A DNA stretch of 33,160 bases from Nocardiopsis prasina DSM 43845 (GCF_000341265.1 NZ_ANAE01000082.1:36619-69778), one strand, 5' to 3'; shown: positions 16,643 through 27,432, counted from the stretch's first letter. Numbers and translations: made by a program. Notes: generated by a model from the sequence alone, not told the origin.

Positions 16643-16824
16643 TCTGCGACCTCCTCGACAGTGACGAGGTGCGAGACGATCGTGATCTGCCCGCGAACCT
16701 CAGGGCGGTCCTCACGGACGGTGGACTTACCGATCCGACCCAGGCCCAGCGACTGGAGAGCAGCGTGCTGCTTCACCTTGCCGCCGATCTTGGAGCGGGT
16801 CTGCGTGATCTTGATCTTGGCCAT
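16639..16824 (-). CDS. rpmD: Large ribosomal subunit protein uL30 (L30)
   Basis: A 61-residue 50S protein beginning [16 protein letters not shown], with the central [14 protein letters not shown] motif of L30. It lies 2 nt after rpsE and overlaps rplO by 4 nt. Length and order are standard; a role outside the ribosome is not expected. Confidence 0.96.
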   Translation of the reverse strand: MAKIKITQTRSKIGGKVKQHAALQSLGLGRIGKSTVREDRPEVRGQITIVSHLVTVEEVAE

Positions 16825-16826
16825 GA

Positions 16827-17429
16827 TCAGGCTCCTGCCTTCGCCTCAGAGCGAGCGCGCAGCATGGCAGCCGGGGCCACATCCTCGATCGGCAGACCGC
16901 GGCGGGCCGCGATCTCCTCGGGCTGGTTGAGACCCTTGAGCGCCGCCACCGTGGCGTGCACGATGTTCAGCGGGTTGGACGAACCGAGCGACTTGCTCAG
17001 GACGTCGTGGATGCCAGCGCACTCCAGGACGGCGCGCACGGGACCACCGGCGATAACACCGGTACCCGGGGCGGCCGGACGGAGCAGGACGACGCCAGCG
17101 GCTTCCTCGCCCTGGACCCGGTGCACGATGGTGCCCTGGATGCGGGGGACGCGGAAGAAGTTCCTCTTCGCGGCCTCCACGCCCTTGGCGATCGCGGCCG
17201 GAACTTCCTTGGCCTTGCCGTAACCAACGCCCACCATGCCGTTGCCGTCACCGACGACGACGAGTGCGGTGAAGGAGAAGCGACGGCCGCCCTTGACGAC
17301 CTTCGCGACCCGGTTGATGGTCACGACCTTCTCGATGTAGGAGACACCCTTGTCTGCGGCGCCGCCGCGGCGATCGTCACGGCGATCACGCCGCTCGCCA
17401 CCGGCGCCGCGCCGCGGTGCTGCAGCCAT
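16827..17429 (-). CDS. rpsE: Small ribosomal subunit protein uS5 (S5)
   Basis: S5 sits at the mRNA entry region and affects decoding accuracy; spectinomycin resistance maps to its N-terminal loop in other bacteria. The 200 residues start with about 25 Arg/Gly/Asp-rich residues typical of actinobacteria. The S5 core follows: [39 protein letters not shown] and the C-terminal domain with [14 protein letters not shown]. The loop around [10 protein letters not shown] shows no deletion. ATG 17429 follows a 51-nt gap after rplR. Confidence 0.97.
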   Translation of the reverse strand: MAAAPRRGAGGERRDRRDDRRGGAADKGVSYIEKVVTINRVAKVVKGGRRFSFTALVVVGDGNGMVGVGYGKAKEVPAAIAKGVEAAKRNFFRVPRIQGTIVHRVQGEEAAGVVLLRPAAPGTGVIAGGPVRAVLECAGIHDVLSKSLGSSNPLNIVHATVAALKGLNQPEEIAARRGLPIEDVAPAAMLRARSEAKAGA

Positions 17430-17480
17430 CAGTGATTCCTCTTCTCGTGCTTGTTCTTGGCCAGTACAGAGGTCATGGAA

Positions 17481-17861
17481 CTAGAACTCCAGCCCGCCCT
17501 CGCGCGCCGCGTCGGCGAGCTTGGCGATACGACCGGCGTACCGGTTACCACCGCGGTCGAAGACGACCTGGGTGATACCGGCGTCCTTCGCGCGCTGCGC
17601 GACGAGCTCACCGACCTTGACGGACTTGTCGGACTTCGTGCCCTCGGCACCCCGCACATCGGTCTCGACGCTGGAGGCGGCGACCAGGGTGTGACCCTTG
17701 GAGTCGTCGATCACCTGCGCGACGATGTGCTTGGAGGAACGGAACACGGCCAGACGCGGACGCTCACTGGTGCCCACGACCTTCTTGCGGACCCGGAACT
17801 GCCGGCGCTTGCGCGAGGTGGTGGCCTTCGCGGTGCGCTTACGGCTCACGGTGATGCCCAT
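17481..17861 (-). CDS. rplR: Large ribosomal subunit protein uL18 (L18)
   Basis: L18 binds 5S rRNA in the central protuberance with L5. The 126-residue protein has a basic N-terminus, [27 protein letters not shown] in two parts, and the ending [20 protein letters not shown], family hallmarks. The start ATG 17861 lies 2 nt after the rplF stop. Confidence 0.97.
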   Translation of the reverse strand: MGITVSRKRTAKATTSRKRRQFRVRKKVVGTSERPRLAVFRSSKHIVAQVIDDSKGHTLVAASSVETDVRGAEGTKSDKSVKVGELVAQRAKDAGITQVVFDRGGNRYAGRIAKLADAAREGGLEF

Positions 17862-17863
17862 GC

Positions 17864-18400
17864 CTACTTACCAGCCTTTCCGGCCTTGCGGCGGATGTGC
17901 TCACCCTTGTACCGCACGCCCTTGGCCTTGTACGGGTCAGGCTTGCGCAGACCGCGGATGTTCGCGGCGACCTGGCCCACCAGCTGCTTGTCGATGCCCT
18001 CGACGTGGAGGATGGTCGGCTTCTCCACGCGGAAGGTGATGCCCTCGGGGGGCTCGATGACCACCGGGTGGCTGAAGCCCAGCGAGAACTCCAGGTTGGA
18101 GCCGCGGGCCTGGACGCGGTAACCCACACCGTGGATCTCCAGCGTCTTGGCGTAGCCCTTGGAGACACCCTCGACGAGGTTGGCGACCAGCGCACGGGTC
18201 AGACCGTGCAGCGACCGGTTCTCCGGCTTGTCGTCAGGACGAGCGACCGTGACGATACCGTCCTCGAACGAGACGGTGATCGGCTCGGCGATCGTGTGCT
18301 TGAGTTCGCCCTTCGGCCCCTTGACAGTGACGTCTTGCCCGTTAATCGTGACTTCGACGCCCTTGGGGACCGAGAGCGGCAGTCGACCGATTCGCGACAT
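17864..18400 (-). CDS. rplF: Large ribosomal subunit protein uL6 (L6)
   Basis: L6 lies near the sarcin-ricin loop and factor-binding site. The 178 residues hold the two tandem L6 domains, with [17 protein letters not shown] at the start and the C-terminal signature [19 protein letters not shown]. The ATG at 18400 follows the rpsH stop by 17 nt. Sequence and length are ordinary. Confidence 0.97.
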   Translation of the reverse strand: MSRIGRLPLSVPKGVEVTINGQDVTVKGPKGELKHTIAEPITVSFEDGIVTVARPDDKPENRSLHGLTRALVANLVEGVSKGYAKTLEIHGVGYRVQARGSNLEFSLGFSHPVVIEPPEGITFRVEKPTILHVEGIDKQLVGQVAANIRGLRKPDPYKAKGVRYKGEHIRRKAGKAGK

Positions 18401-18417
18401 GCTTCAGTCTCTCCCTA

Positions 18418-18816
18418 TTACCAGACGTAAGCGAGGACTTCGCCGCCCACGCCACGCTTCTTGGCCTGCTTGTCAGTCATCAGGCCACCGGACGTCGAAA
18501 TGATCGCCACACCGAGGCCACCCAGCACGCGCGGAAGGTTCTCCTTCTTCGCGTACACCCGGAGACCGGGCTTGGACACCCGGCGGATTCCCGCGATGGA
18601 ACGCTCACGGGTGGGGCCGTACTTCAGGTCGAGGACGAGGCTCTGGCCCACGGGGGCCTCCTCGGTCCGCCAGCTCTGAATGAAGCCCTCCTGCTGGAGG
18701 ATCTCGGCGATGTGCGCCTTGATCTTGGAATACGGCATCGTCACGGTGTCGTGGTACGCCGAGTTCGCGTTACGCAGACGCGTCAGCATGTCTGCGATCG
18801 GGTCGGTCATCGTCAT
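18418..18816 (-). CDS. rpsH: Small ribosomal subunit protein uS8 (S8)
   Basis: S8 binds the central domain of 16S rRNA; in E. coli it also represses the spc operon. The 132 residues contain [14 protein letters not shown], the central [20 protein letters not shown] and the C-terminal [24 protein letters not shown] 18816 is preceded by GGAAGGG; ATG 18810, two codons in, is an alternative. The frame is open to 18903 but that part is a structured gap. The 270-nt gap before this gene, after rpsZ, is the longest in the spc r-protein block. Confidence 0.96.
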   Translation of the reverse strand: MTMTDPIADMLTRLRNANSAYHDTVTMPYSKIKAHIAEILQQEGFIQSWRTEEAPVGQSLVLDLKYGPTRERSIAGIRRVSKPGLRVYAKKENLPRVLGGLGVAIISTSGGLMTDKQAKKRGVGGEVLAYVW

Positions 18817-18927
18817 GGCCGACTGGCCCTTCCTCACCGCGGTTTCCGAGTGCGGGCTTTCCCAGAGCCTGCCTCCCGTCGGGGTTACCCCCGGAGAGTG
18901 CACAAACGGACCTTCGGCGTGGTCGTG

Positions 18928-19078
18928 GGCACCGCGGTCCCTCCCGGGACTGCCGTGCCCTGTTGAATGGATGTTGCTGCACCGACGACCGCCAGGAGGC
19001 GGTCACGGTCACTGCTTCGAGCCACCAGTGAGGCGGCGTTTCGGGGGGCCGACCGCGCTAGCGCGCAGGGTCGGCCCC
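18928..19078 (-). promoter_or_regulatory. Hairpins in the rpsZ-rpsH gap
   Basis: GGGGCCGACC (19045-19054) pairs perfectly with GGTCGGCCCC (19069-19078), starting 8 nt after the rpsZ stop, with an inner GCGC-TAGC-GCGC stem. A second stem of 14 bp with two imperfections joins 18928-18941 to 18946-18959 around TCCC. No U-tract and no gene are present. These may form an attenuator, or a binding site for S8, which represses near this point in E. coli; that link is speculative. Confidence 0.5.
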
Positions 19079-19086
19079 ACCGGAAA

Positions 19087-19272
19087 CTACCAGCTCGACT
19101 TGGTGATACCGGGCAGCTCGCCCCGGTGGGCCATCTCGCGGAAGCAGATACGGCACAGGCCGAACTTCCGGAAGACGGCGCGGGGGCGGCCGCACCGAGA
19201 GCATCGAGTATACGCACGAACGCCGAACTTCGGCTTCCGCTGCGACTTCGCGATCAGGGACTTCTTAGCCAT
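19087..19272 (-). CDS. rpsZ: Small ribosomal subunit protein uS14, zinc-binding short form
   Basis: A 61-residue S14 (type Z, also named rpsN) with the zinc set Cys24, Cys27, Cys40 and Cys43. It begins [20 protein letters not shown] and ends [14 protein letters not shown]14 assembles late in the 30S head. The long zinc-free paralogue that replaces it under zinc starvation in actinobacteria is not in this window. The start ATG 19272 lies 13 nt after the rplE stop; the open frame beyond it overlaps rplE. Confidence 0.97.
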   Translation of the reverse strand: MAKKSLIAKSQRKPKFGVRAYTRCSRCGRPRAVFRKFGLCRICFREMAHRGELPGITKSSW

Positions 19273-19285
19273 CTGTGGTAACCCC

Positions 19286-19861
19286 TCAGGCTTCCTTGAA
19301 CGGGAAACCGAGCCGCTTGAGCAGGCTGCGGCCTTGTTCGTCGGTGGTCGCCGTCGTGACAACCGTGATGTCCATCCCACGCTGGCGGTCGACCTTGTCC
19401 GGGTCGACCTCGTGGAACATGACCTGCTCGGTCAGACCGAACGTGTAGTTGCCGTTCCCGTCGAACTGCTTCGGGGAAAGGCCACGGAAGTCCCTGATCC
19501 GGGGCAGGGCCAGCGAGAGCAGCCGGTCGAGGAACTCCCACATCCGGTCGCCGCGCAGCGTGACGCTGGCGCCGATCGGCTGACCCTCGCGCAGCTTGAA
19601 CTGCGCGATGGAGTTCTTGGCCCGGTTGATCTTCGGCTTCTGGCCGGTGATCGCCGTGATGTCGGCGATCGCGCCCTGGATCAGCTTCGCGTCCCGAGCC
19701 GCCTCGCCCACGCCCATGTTGACCACGATCTTCGTGAGACCGGGGATCTGCATGACGTTGGCGATGTCGAACTCGTCCTTGAGGCCCGCAGCGATCTCGT
19801 TGCGGTACTTCTCCTTGAGTCGCGGCATCGGAGGCGCGGTGATGTCGTTGGTAACCGTCAT
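19286..19861 (-). CDS. rplE: Large ribosomal subunit protein uL5 (L5)
   Basis: L5 binds 5S rRNA and contacts P-site tRNA. The 191 residues show [52 protein letters not shown] (in two parts) and the C-terminal [13 protein letters not shown]. Its ATG shares one base with the rplX stop (TGATG), indicating coupling. Length is slightly above E. coli because of an N-terminal addition common in actinobacteria. Confidence 0.97.
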   Translation of the reverse strand: MTVTNDITAPPMPRLKEKYRNEIAAGLKDEFDIANVMQIPGLTKIVVNMGVGEAARDAKLIQGAIADITAITGQKPKINRAKNSIAQFKLREGQPIGASVTLRGDRMWEFLDRLLSLALPRIRDFRGLSPKQFDGNGNYTFGLTEQVMFHEVDPDKVDRQRGMDITVVTTATTDEQGRSLLKRLGFPFKEA

Positions 19862-20166
19862 CAGATGTCCTTACCGGTGCGACGGGAGACCCGAACCTTG
19901 GTTCCGTCTTCCTCGAAGCGGTAGCCGACCCGAGTGGCCTTGCCGTCCACGGCGAGCGCAACATTGCTCACGTGGATGGGGGCCTCCTTGGTGACGACCT
20001 CGCCCTGCTGGCCGCCCGCCGGGTTGGCCTTCCTGTGCTTCTTGACCAGGTTGACGCCCTCGACGATGACACGGTCTTCCTTCGGCAGGGCCTTGACGAC
20101 CTTGCCGGTGGCACCCTTGTCCTTGCCGGCGAGAACGATGACCTCGTCGCCAGATTTGATCTTCAT
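19861..20166 (-). CDS. rplX: Large ribosomal subunit protein uL24 (L24)
   Basis: L24 nucleates 50S assembly. The 101 residues have the N-terminal KOW motif ([19 protein letters not shown]) and the segment [19 protein letters not shown]. It begins 3 nt after the rplN stop codon and overlaps rplE by one base. Ordinary length. Confidence 0.97.
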   Translation of the reverse strand: MKIKSGDEVIVLAGKDKGATGKVVKALPKEDRVIVEGVNLVKKHRKANPAGGQQGEVVTKEAPIHVSNVALAVDGKATRVGYRFEEDGTKVRVSRRTGKDI

Positions 20167-20169
20167 CGC

Positions 20170-20538
20170 TTAGAGCACCTCCGGCGCCAGCGAAATGATG
20201 CGCATGTACTTCTTGTCACGCAGCTCACGGCCGACCGGGCCGAAGATGCGGGTGCCTCGCGGGTCCCCACCGTCCTTGATGAGCACGGCAGCGTTCTCAT
20301 CGAAGCGGATGTAGGAGCCGTCGGGCCGGCGGCGCTCCTTGACGGTGCGCACGACAACGGCCTTGACGACGTCGCCCTTCTTGACTCCAGCGCCAGGCAG
20401 GGCGTCCTTCACCGTGGCGACGATCGTGTCGCCGATCCCGGCGTAGCGCCGACCCGAGCCACCGAGAACACGGATGGTAAGGATCTCCTTGGCACCCGTG
20501 TTGTCGGCGACCTTGAGTCGCGACTCCTGCTGAATCAC
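20170..20538 (-). CDS. rplN: Large ribosomal subunit protein uL14 (L14)
   Basis: L14 contacts L19 and the 30S subunit, and is the first gene of the spc operon. The 122 residues equal the family length when GTG 20538 is used ([18 protein letters not shown]), and AGGAG lies 5 nt upstream; a longer frame to 20577 is not supported. Core motifs are [28 protein letters not shown] and the end IISLAPEVL. The 104-nt gap after rpsQ, with a 6-bp hairpin (20559-20577), marks the S10/spc junction; I see no clear promoter there. Confidence 0.97.
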   Translation of the reverse strand: MIQQESRLKVADNTGAKEILTIRVLGGSGRRYAGIGDTIVATVKDALPGAGVKKGDVVKAVVVRTVKERRRPDGSYIRFDENAAVLIKDGGDPRGTRIFGPVGRELRDKKYMRIISLAPEVL

Positions 20539-20642
20539 GTCTGCTCCTGATGTGATGCGTGCGGTCCACTGCCGCACGGCTAGGTGGTCTCACCCCTCGC
20601 GTCGGCGGCCGACAACGCGTGCCGGCCGCCAACAGGCTGGGG

Positions 20643-20915
20643 TTACTTAGCCTTCTCCAGGATCTCCACGACGCGCCAACGCTTCGTCGCGGAGAGCGGC
20701 CGGGTCTCCATCATGCGGACCCGGTCGCCGACGCCAGCGGAGTTCGCCTCGTCGTGCGCCTTGTACTTGGTCGTCCGTCGGATGACCTTGCCGTACAGGG
20801 CGTGCTTGACGCGGTCCTCGACCTCGACAACGACGGTCTTGTCCATCTTGTCGCTGACGACGTAGCCCTCGCGCACCTTGCGGTAGTTGCGCGTCGCGGT
20901 CTGGTTCTCACTCAT
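20643..20915 (-). CDS. rpsQ: Small ribosomal subunit protein uS17 (S17)
   Basis: S17 is a primary 16S rRNA-binding OB-fold protein. The 90 residues include [20 protein letters not shown], the loop [19 protein letters not shown] and [17 protein letters not shown] near the end. The ATG overlaps the rpmC stop by 4 nt (ATGA). It is the last gene of the S10 operon. Confidence 0.97.
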   Translation of the reverse strand: MSENQTATRNYRKVREGYVVSDKMDKTVVVEVEDRVKHALYGKVIRRTTKYKAHDEANSAGVGDRVRMMETRPLSATKRWRVVEILEKAK

Positions 20916-21166
20916 TCGGCTGCTTCCTTCGTCTCCTCAGCCGACTCACCAGACAGCGGGACGATGCCCAGCTCGTGCTCGCGCAGGACCGTGTAGATCC
21001 TGGCGATCTCGCGCTTGACAGTGCGCAGACGGCTGTGGTTGTCGAGCTGGCCGGTGGCGGCCTGGAAGCGGAGGTTGAAGAGCTCTTCCTTGGCTTCCTT
21101 GAGCTTCGTGACCAGGTCCTCGACGGACTGGTCGCGCAGCTCGTGGGCAGTCACGGACTTCGCCAC
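20912..21166 (-). CDS. rpmC: Large ribosomal subunit protein uL29 (L29)
   Basis: L29 borders the exit tunnel beside L23. The 84-residue helical hairpin has [11 protein letters not shown], the signature [18 protein letters not shown] and [16 protein letters not shown], then a short acidic tail. The chosen start is the GTG at 21166, whose G is the last base of the rplP stop; GTG 21175, three codons earlier, is also possible but lies almost on its ribosome binding site. Confidence 0.95.
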   Translation of the reverse strand: MAKSVTAHELRDQSVEDLVTKLKEAKEELFNLRFQAATGQLDNHSRLRTVKREIARIYTVLREHELGIVPLSGESAEETKEAAE

Positions 21167-21582
21167 TACTCCCACACCTCCCGCTTAACAAACTTGCACT
21201 TCATCGGGAGCTTGTGCATCGCACGGCGCAGGGCCTCCTTGGCCACGGCCTCGGGCACGCCCGACAGCTCGAACATCACGCGACCCGGCTTGACCGGCGC
21301 GACCCACCACTCGGGCGAACCCTTACCGGAACCCATGCGGACCTCGGCGGGCTTCTTCGTCAGCGGACGGTCCGGGAAGATGTTGATCCACACCTTGCCG
21401 CCACGCTTGATGTGACGCGTCATGGCGATACGAGCGGACTCGATCTGACGGTTCGTCACGTAAGCCGACTCCAGGGCCTGGATGCCGAACTCACCGAAGG
21501 TGATCGTCGTCCCGCCCTTGGCCTTGCCGCGAAGGTCCGGGTGGTGCTGCTTCCGGTACTTCACCTTGCGAGGAATAAGCAT
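21166..21582 (-). CDS. rplP: Large ribosomal subunit protein uL16 (L16)
   Basis: L16 sits at the A-site finger and helps position A-site tRNA; it also contributes to the orthosomycin (evernimicin, avilamycin) binding site. The 138 residues start [19 protein letters not shown], with [19 protein letters not shown], the [19 protein letters not shown] block and a short basic end. It follows rpsC after 3 nt and its stop overlaps rpmC by one base. Confidence 0.97.
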   Translation of the reverse strand: MLIPRKVKYRKQHHPDLRGKAKGGTTITFGEFGIQALESAYVTNRQIESARIAMTRHIKRGGKVWINIFPDRPLTKKPAEVRMGSGKGSPEWWVAPVKPGRVMFELSGVPEAVAKEALRRAMHKLPMKCKFVKREVWE

Positions 21583-21585
21583 CGG

Positions 21586-22373
<788 letters not shown>

Positions 22374-22374
<1 letters not shown>

Positions 22375-22742
22375 TATCGGGTCCTTTCCTTGGTCTTGGA
22401 CGAGGCGCCCGCGCCCTCAGCGACGACCACGGTGATGTGGCTCGTGCGCTTGGTGACTCGGAAAGCCCGGCCGAAGCCTCGGGGACGAATGCGCTTCAGG
22501 GTCGGACCCTCGTCCACCCAGACGCGCTCGACCACCAGGGACTCACGGTCCAGCTTGTCGTTGTGCTCAGCGTTGGCGATGGCGCTTGCCAGCACCTTGC
22601 CAACGGGCTCGCTCGCCGACTGGGGCGCGAACCGGAGCACCGCCTGTGCCTCGTCAGCGGGCAACCCGCGAATAAGGTCCGCCACCCGGCGAGCCTTTCG
22701 GGGCGTAACGCGGACGAACCGCGCCTGTGCCCTCGTTCCCAT
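22374..22742 (-). CDS. rplV: Large ribosomal subunit protein uL22 (L22)
   Basis: L22 lines the peptide exit tunnel and its beta-hairpin is a site of macrolide resistance changes. With ATG 22742 (GAGGG 7 nt upstream) it has 122 residues and starts [20 protein letters not shown] like relatives; GTG codons at 22760 and 22781 are alternative starts. The hairpin region [18 protein letters not shown] shows no insertion or deletion. The stop overlaps rpsC by one base. Confidence 0.95.
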
Positions 22743-22816
22743 CGCTTTTCCCTCGCTCACGGAAATTCCTTCCCCACTCACCGTGGAGAAAATGGTTCTT
22801 ACAACTGCTGCAACCG

Positions 22817-23095
22817 CTAGCGGCGGCTGCGGCGGTCGTCCTTGACGTGGCTACGGAAAGTACGCGTGGGAGCGAACTCACCGAGCTTGTGGCCGACCAT
22901 CGACTCCGACACGAACACCGGAACGTGCTTGCGGCCGTCGTGGACGGCGATCGTGTGACCGATCATCTCCGGGACGATCATGGATCGCCGGGACCACGTC
23001 TTGATGACGTTCTTGGTCCCCTTCTCGTTCTGAACTTCCACCTTCTTGATGAGGTGGTCGTCGACGAAGGGACCCTTCTTAAGGCTACGTGGCAT
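22817..23095 (-). CDS. rpsS: Small ribosomal subunit protein uS19 (S19)
   Basis: S19 lies in the 30S head and contacts the 50S subunit. The 92 residues start [15 protein letters not shown], with [20 protein letters not shown] and the C-terminal [18 protein letters not shown]. It lies 12 nt after rplB. Ordinary in length and position. Confidence 0.97.
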   Translation of the reverse strand: MPRSLKKGPFVDDHLIKKVEVQNEKGTKNVIKTWSRRSMIVPEMIGHTIAVHDGRKHVPVFVSESMVGHKLGEFAPTRTFRSHVKDDRRSRR

Positions 23096-23107
23096 CAGAC
23101 GTGCTCC

Positions 23108-23947
23108 TTACCGCTTCTTCTTACCGCTACGCCGACGCCGCACGATCAGCTTGTCGCTGGCCTTGTTCTTGGCCCTGGTCCGGCCTTCCTTCTTGCCCCA
23201 GGGGCTGACCGGGTGACGACCACCGGAGGTCTTGCCCTCACCACCACCGTGCGGGTGGTCGACCGGGTTCATGACCACACCGCGGACGGTCGGGCGCTTG
23301 CCCTTCCACCGCGAGCGGCCGGCCTTGCCCCAGTTGATGTTGGACTGCTCGGCGTTGCCGACCTGACCAACCGTGGCGCGGCAGGAGATCTCGACCATGC
23401 GCATCTCGCCGGAGGGCATACGCAGCGTGGCGTAACGGCCCTCCTTGGCGAGGAGCTGGATCTGCGACCCCGCGGAACGACCCAGCTTGGCACCGCCACC
23501 GGGCTTCAGCTCGACCGCGTGCACGAACGTACCCGTGGGGATGTTGCGCAGCGGGAGGCAGTTGCCCGGCTTGATGTCGGACTGGGGGCCGTTCTCGATC
23601 TTGTCGCCCTGCTTGAGGCCGGCGGGCGCCAGAATGTAGCGCTTCTCACCGTCCACGTAGTGGAGCAGAGCGATCCGAGCGGTGCGGTTGGGGTCGTACT
23701 CGATGTGAGCGACCTTGGCCGGCACGCCGTCCTTGTCGTGACGACGGAAGTCGATCACGCGGTAGGCGCGCTTGTGGCCACCACCCTGGTGACGAGCGGT
23801 GATCCGGCCGTGGCCGTTACGACCGCCCTTGGAGTGAAGCGGACGGACCAGGGACTTCTCCGGCTCCGAACGCGTGATCTCGACGAAGTCGCTCACGCTG
23901 GAGCCGCGACGACCCGGCGTCGTCGGCTTGTACTTACGAATGCCCAT
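23108..23947 (-). CDS. rplB: Large ribosomal subunit protein uL2 (L2)
   Basis: L2 is needed for subunit association and peptidyl-transferase centre structure. The 279 residues start [17 protein letters not shown], contain the OB and SH3-like core ([20 protein letters not shown]), and carry the universally conserved [15 protein letters not shown] loop with the functionally important histidines. The basic C-terminus ends RSGKKKR. A 58-nt gap separates it from rplW. Confidence 0.98.
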   Translation of the reverse strand: MGIRKYKPTTPGRRGSSVSDFVEITRSEPEKSLVRPLHSKGGRNGHGRITARHQGGGHKRAYRVIDFRRHDKDGVPAKVAHIEYDPNRTARIALLHYVDGEKRYILAPAGLKQGDKIENGPQSDIKPGNCLPLRNIPTGTFVHAVELKPGGGAKLGRSAGSQIQLLAKEGRYATLRMPSGEMRMVEISCRATVGQVGNAEQSNINWGKAGRSRWKGKRPTVRGVVMNPVDHPHGGGEGKTSGGRHPVSPWGKKEGRTRAKNKASDKLIVRRRRSGKKKR

Positions 23948-24005
23948 CTTCTTCGCGCATTCCTTTACGTGTTGCTTGACATGTAGCGGTCAGACCCGGG
24001 AAAGG

Positions 24006-24296
24006 TCAGACACCGAAGATGTCGATCCGCTGGCCGTCGGCCACGCTGACGATCGCGCGCTTGGTGTCGGGACGCTTCCCGAAACCGAAACGGGTCCGCT
24101 TGCGCTTACCCTTCCGGTTGATCGTGTTCACGTTCGTGACCTTCACTTCGAAGATCTTCTCGATCGCGATCTTGATCTGGGTCTTGTTGGCGTCCGGGCG
24201 AACGATGAACGTGTACTTGTTCTCGTCCATGAGCCCGTAGCTCTTCTCGGAGATCACCGGCTCGACGATGATGTCCCGGTGGTCGGCGATCCTCAC
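24006..24296 (-). CDS. rplW: Large ribosomal subunit protein uL23 (L23)
   Basis: L23 forms the docking site for trigger factor and SRP at the tunnel exit. The 96 residues include [40 protein letters not shown] and the basic loop [17 protein letters not shown]. Its GTG start overlaps the rplD stop by 4 nt (GTGA), giving coupling. Confidence 0.97.
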   Translation of the reverse strand: MRIADHRDIIVEPVISEKSYGLMDENKYTFIVRPDANKTQIKIAIEKIFEVKVTNVNTINRKGKRKRTRFGFGKRPDTKRAIVSVADGQRIDIFGV

Positions 24297-24964
24297 TGGT
24301 CGTCCTCCTCGGACTCAGCGGCCTTCGAGGCACCGGCCGCGTGGGCCAGGAACTCGGCGTAGCCCGCCTCAGTGAAGACCACGTCGTCCGCGTAGAGGAC
24401 GTCGTAGGTGTTCACCTGGTCCGCGTCGAGGATGTGGACCTCTTCGAGGTTGCGCAGGGCGCGCCGGTTGTGCTCGTCCTCGCGGGCCAGGACGACGAGA
24501 ACCTTGTCGGACTCGGTGACCTGGCGCAGCGCCTTCAGAGCGGTCTGCGTGAACTTGTTCTCCGCGCCCTCACCGACGAACTCGGTGACAACGTGGATAC
24601 GGCCGTGGTTGGCCCGGTCCGAGAGGGCACCGCGCAGGGCGGCGGCCTTCATCTTCTTCGGGGTCCGCTGGCTGTAGTCACGCGGCTGGGGACCGTGAAC
24701 GGTGCCACCACCGGTGTACTGCGGGGCGCGGATCGAGCCCTGACGGGCGCGACCGGTTCCCTTCTGGCGGTAGGGCTTCTTGCCACCGCCGCGGACCTCG
24801 CCGCGGGTCTTGGTGGCGTGGGTGCCCTGCCGGCCGGCGGCCAGCTGGCCGTTCACGACCTGGTGGATCAGCGGAATGCTGACCTGCTGGGCGAAGACGG
24901 ACTCGGGGAGCTCGACGCTGCCCTTGGAGCCGCCCTCAGGGTTCTTGACCTCGATCTGGGCCAT
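24293..24964 (-). CDS. rplD: Large ribosomal subunit protein uL4 (L4)
   Basis: L4 extends a loop into the exit tunnel; in E. coli it also represses the S10 operon. The 223 residues contain the extended loop [20 protein letters not shown] followed by [16 protein letters not shown], and the C-terminal domain with [17 protein letters not shown]. The last residues are acidic. No deletion is visible in the tunnel loop. It lies 3 nt after rplC. Confidence 0.97.
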   Translation of the reverse strand: MAQIEVKNPEGGSKGSVELPESVFAQQVSIPLIHQVVNGQLAAGRQGTHATKTRGEVRGGGKKPYRQKGTGRARQGSIRAPQYTGGGTVHGPQPRDYSQRTPKKMKAAALRGALSDRANHGRIHVVTEFVGEGAENKFTQTALKALRQVTESDKVLVVLAREDEHNRRALRNLEEVHILDADQVNTYDVLYADDVVFTEAGYAEFLAHAAGASKAAESEEDDQ

Positions 24965-24967
24965 GGC

Positions 24968-25618
24968 TTACTTGTCCCCCTTCACAGCGGTGCGGACGAG
25001 CACCAGACCGCCGTTGGGACCCGGGACAGCACCCTTGACCAGGATGAGGCCCTTCTCCGCGTCCACTGAGTGAACGGTCAGGTTCTGGACGGTCTTGCGC
25101 ACGTTGCCCATGCGCCCGGCCATCCGCATGCCCTTGAAAACGCGGCCGGGAGTGGCGCAGCCGCCGATGGAGCCGGGAGAGCGGTGCTTACGCTGGGTGC
25201 CGTGCGAGGCGGAGAGACCACGGAAACCGTGGCGCTTCATCACACCGGCGAAACCCTTGCCCTTGCTCTTGCCCGTGACGTCGACCTTCTGGCCGATCTC
25301 GAACGCCGCGGCGTCGACCTCCTGGCCGAGCGTGTACTCGGAGGCGTCGGTCGTACGCACCTCGACGTAGTGACGGCGCGGGGTCAGGTCGTTCGCACGC
25401 AGGTAGTCGCCCAGGGGCTTGTTGACCTTGCGCGGGTTGATCTGCCCGTAGCCGAGCTGGATGGCGGAGTAGCCATCGGTGTCGGGGGTCCGGATGCGGC
25501 TCACGACGCACGGACCGGCCTTCAGGACGGTCACGGGCACCATCTTGCCCGCGTCGTCGAAGACCTGGGTCATGCCGAGCTTTTCGCCCAGAACTCCCTT
25601 GATCTGCTTGGTGGCCAT
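24968..25618 (-). CDS. rplC: Large ribosomal subunit protein uL3 (L3)
   Basis: L3 initiates 50S assembly and approaches the peptidyl-transferase centre with its long loop. The 216 residues have [18 protein letters not shown], the loop [20 protein letters not shown] and [23 protein letters not shown] text ([19 protein letters not shown]). It follows rpsJ after 12 nt. Residues of the loop are those of the usual sensitive type. Confidence 0.97.
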   Translation of the reverse strand: MATKQIKGVLGEKLGMTQVFDDAGKMVPVTVLKAGPCVVSRIRTPDTDGYSAIQLGYGQINPRKVNKPLGDYLRANDLTPRRHYVEVRTTDASEYTLGQEVDAAAFEIGQKVDVTGKSKGKGFAGVMKRHGFRGLSASHGTQRKHRSPGSIGGCATPGRVFKGMRMAGRMGNVRKTVQNLTVHSVDAEKGLILVKGAVPGPNGGLVLVRTAVKGDK

Positions 25619-25630
25619 GTCTGTGCGTCC

Positions 25631-25939
25631 TTAAAGCTTGATCTCGATGTCAACGCCAGCCGGGAGGTCGAGTCGCATGAGCGAGTCGACCGTCTTCGGC
25701 GTGGGGTCGATGATGTCGATCAGCCGCTTGTGGGTGCGCATCTCGAAGTGCTCGCGCGAGTCCTTGTACTTGTGCGGCGATCGGATGACGCAGTAAACGT
25801 TCTTCTCCGTCGGCAGCGGCACCGGGCCCGCGACCTGTGCGCCAGTTCGCGTCACAGTCTCAACGATCTTGCGCGCCGAGCTGTCGATGACCTCGTGGTC
25901 ATAGGCCTTTAGCCGAATGCGGATCTTCTGTCCCGCCAT
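25631..25939 (-). CDS. rpsJ: Small ribosomal subunit protein uS10 (S10)
   Basis: S10 lies in the 30S head; as NusE it also joins transcription antitermination complexes. The 102 residues start [19 protein letters not shown] and contain [24 protein letters not shown] in two parts and [12 protein letters not shown]. It heads the S10 operon after a 257-nt gap behind tuf. That gap holds the tuf terminator and a leader; AAGGA lies 12 nt before ATG, a wide spacing. Confidence 0.97.
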   Translation of the reverse strand: MAGQKIRIRLKAYDHEVIDSSARKIVETVTRTGAQVAGPVPLPTEKNVYCVIRSPHKYKDSREHFEMRTHKRLIDIIDPTPKTVDSLMRLDLPAGVDIEIKL

Positions 25940-26054
25940 GTGGCCTGTTCGTCCTTCGCTTCAGTGTCCGTAACGGTGAGCTGTCCGGTCACAGACGCCC
26001 AGGCCCGTCGGCGAATCCGCCGGCGTGTTGGCCGTGAGCCCCTATTCCCTTGAG

Positions 26055-26083
26055 AAACCGCAACAGGGCTTGCCCCTGCGGTG
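26055..26083 (-). promoter_or_regulatory. Hairpin in the S10-operon leader
   Basis: On the minus strand ACCG-CAGGG-GCAAG-CCCTG-TTG-CGGT forms a 9-bp stem with a 3-nt bulge, followed by TTCTC. It lies about 115 nt upstream of rpsJ. I could not identify a convincing promoter between tuf and rpsJ; the S10 operon may depend on readthrough from tuf or on a poorly matching promoter. Confidence 0.35.
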
Positions 26084-26124
26084 CGTCACCGTCACAGAGC
26101 CCGATGACGTCTTGTCAGTGTGGC

Positions 26125-26192
26125 GGGCGGGCCGCCGTGAAGCGGCCCACCCACCACGTTGGGGCGGCTCCGGAAGGGGCCACCCCAACGTG
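26125..26192 (-). terminator. Tandem hairpins ending the str operon
   Basis: The first hairpin, 4 nt after the tuf stop, pairs CACGTTGGGG (26192-26183, minus strand) with CCCCAACGTG (26164-26155), extended by 3 bp after one mismatch. The second pairs GGGTGGGCCGC (26152-26142) with GCGGCCCGCCC (26135-26125), with one wobble. No U-tract follows. Two strong stems in tandem suggest real termination after the very highly expressed tuf gene. Confidence 0.7.
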
Positions 26193-26196
26193 TGTG

Positions 26197-27390
26197 CTAC
26201 TTGAGGATCTTCGTGACGCGACCCGCGCCCACGGTCCGGCCACCCTCACGGATGGCGAACTTGAGGCCCTCTTCCATCGCGACCGGCTGGATCAGGTTGA
26301 CGGTCATCTCGGTGTTGTCACCGGGCATGACCATCTCCGTGCCCTCCGGCAGCGTCACGACGCCGGTGACGTCAGTGGTGCGGAAGTAGAACTGCGGGCG
26401 GTAGTTGTTGAAGAACGGCGTGTGGCGGCCGCCCTCGTCCTTGGACAGGATGACGACCTGGCCCTCGAACTCGGTGTGCGGGGTGGTCGTGCCGGGCTTG
26501 ATCACGACCTGGCCGCGCTCGACGTCCTCGCGCTTGATGCCGCGCAGGAGCAGACCGACGTTGTCGCCGGCCTGACCGTTGTCGAGCAGCTTGCGGAACA
26601 TCTCAACACCGGTGACGGTGGTGGTCTGCTTCTCTTCCTTGATGCCGACGATGTCAACGGTCTCGTTGACGTTGACGACGCCGCGCTCGATACGACCGGT
26701 GACGACGGTGCCGCGACCGGTGATCGAGAAGACGTCCTCGATCGGCATGAGGAAGGGCTTCTCGGTGTCACGCTCGGGCTCGGGAATGAAGCTGTCCACG
26801 GTGCCCATGAGCTCCAGGACGGCCTTGCCCCACTCCGCGTCGCCCTCGAGGGCCTTGAGAGCCGAGACCTTGGTGACGGGGATGTCGTCGCCGGGGAACT
26901 CGTACTCGCTGAGGAGCTCACGGACCTCGAGCTCGACGAGCTCGAAGATCTCCTCGTCGTCCACCATGTCGGCCTTGTTCAGGGCGACGACGATGGCGGG
27001 GACGCCGACCTGGCGGGCCAGGAGGACGTGCTCCTTGGTCTGCGGCATCGGGCCGTCGGTGGCGGCCACGACCAGGATCGCGCCGTCCATCTGCGCGGCA
27101 CCCGTGATCATGTTCTTCACGTAGTCCGCGTGACCGGGGCAGTCGACGTGGGCGTAGTGACGCGCCTCGGTCTGGTACTCGACGTGAGCGACGGAGATGG
27201 TGATACCGCGCTCGCGCTCCTCAGGAGCGTTGTCGATGTCCTCGAACGGGGTGAACGGGTTCAGCGCCGGGTACGCGTCGTGCAGCACCTTGGTGATGGC
27301 CGCGGTCAGCGTGGTCTTGCCGTGGTCAATGTGACCGATGGTGCCGATGTTGACGTGCGGCTTAGTCCGCTCGAACTTTTCCTTCGCCAC
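26197..27390 (-). CDS. tuf: Translation elongation factor EF-Tu
   Basis: EF-Tu delivers aminoacyl-tRNA to the ribosome as a GTP complex. The 397 residues show the G domain with GHIDHGKT (19-26), [12 protein letters not shown] (G3) and NKADM (G4), then domains 2 and 3 with [14 protein letters not shown] and [12 protein letters not shown]. Positions linked to elfamycin resistance in E. coli (the ERGQ and DEGG glycines) look wild type. The GTG start at 27390 has GGAG 7 nt upstream. It is last in the str operon; other actinomycetes may carry a second, divergent tuf elsewhere. Confidence 0.98.
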   Translation of the reverse strand: MAKEKFERTKPHVNIGTIGHIDHGKTTLTAAITKVLHDAYPALNPFTPFEDIDNAPEERERGITISVAHVEYQTEARHYAHVDCPGHADYVKNMITGAAQMDGAILVVAATDGPMPQTKEHVLLARQVGVPAIVVALNKADMVDDEEIFELVELEVRELLSEYEFPGDDIPVTKVSALKALEGDAEWGKAVLELMGTVDSFIPEPERDTEKPFLMPIEDVFSITGRGTVVTGRIERGVVNVNETVDIVGIKEEKQTTTVTGVEMFRKLLDNGQAGDNVGLLLRGIKREDVERGQVVIKPGTTTPHTEFEGQVVILSKDEGGRHTPFFNNYRPQFYFRTTDVTGVVTLPEGTEMVMPGDNTEMTVNLIQPVAMEEGLKFAIREGGRTVGAGRVTKILK

Positions 27391-27432
27391 TGGAAGTCTC
27401 CTAGACGTACAGATCTATCGACTGTGGTCCAA

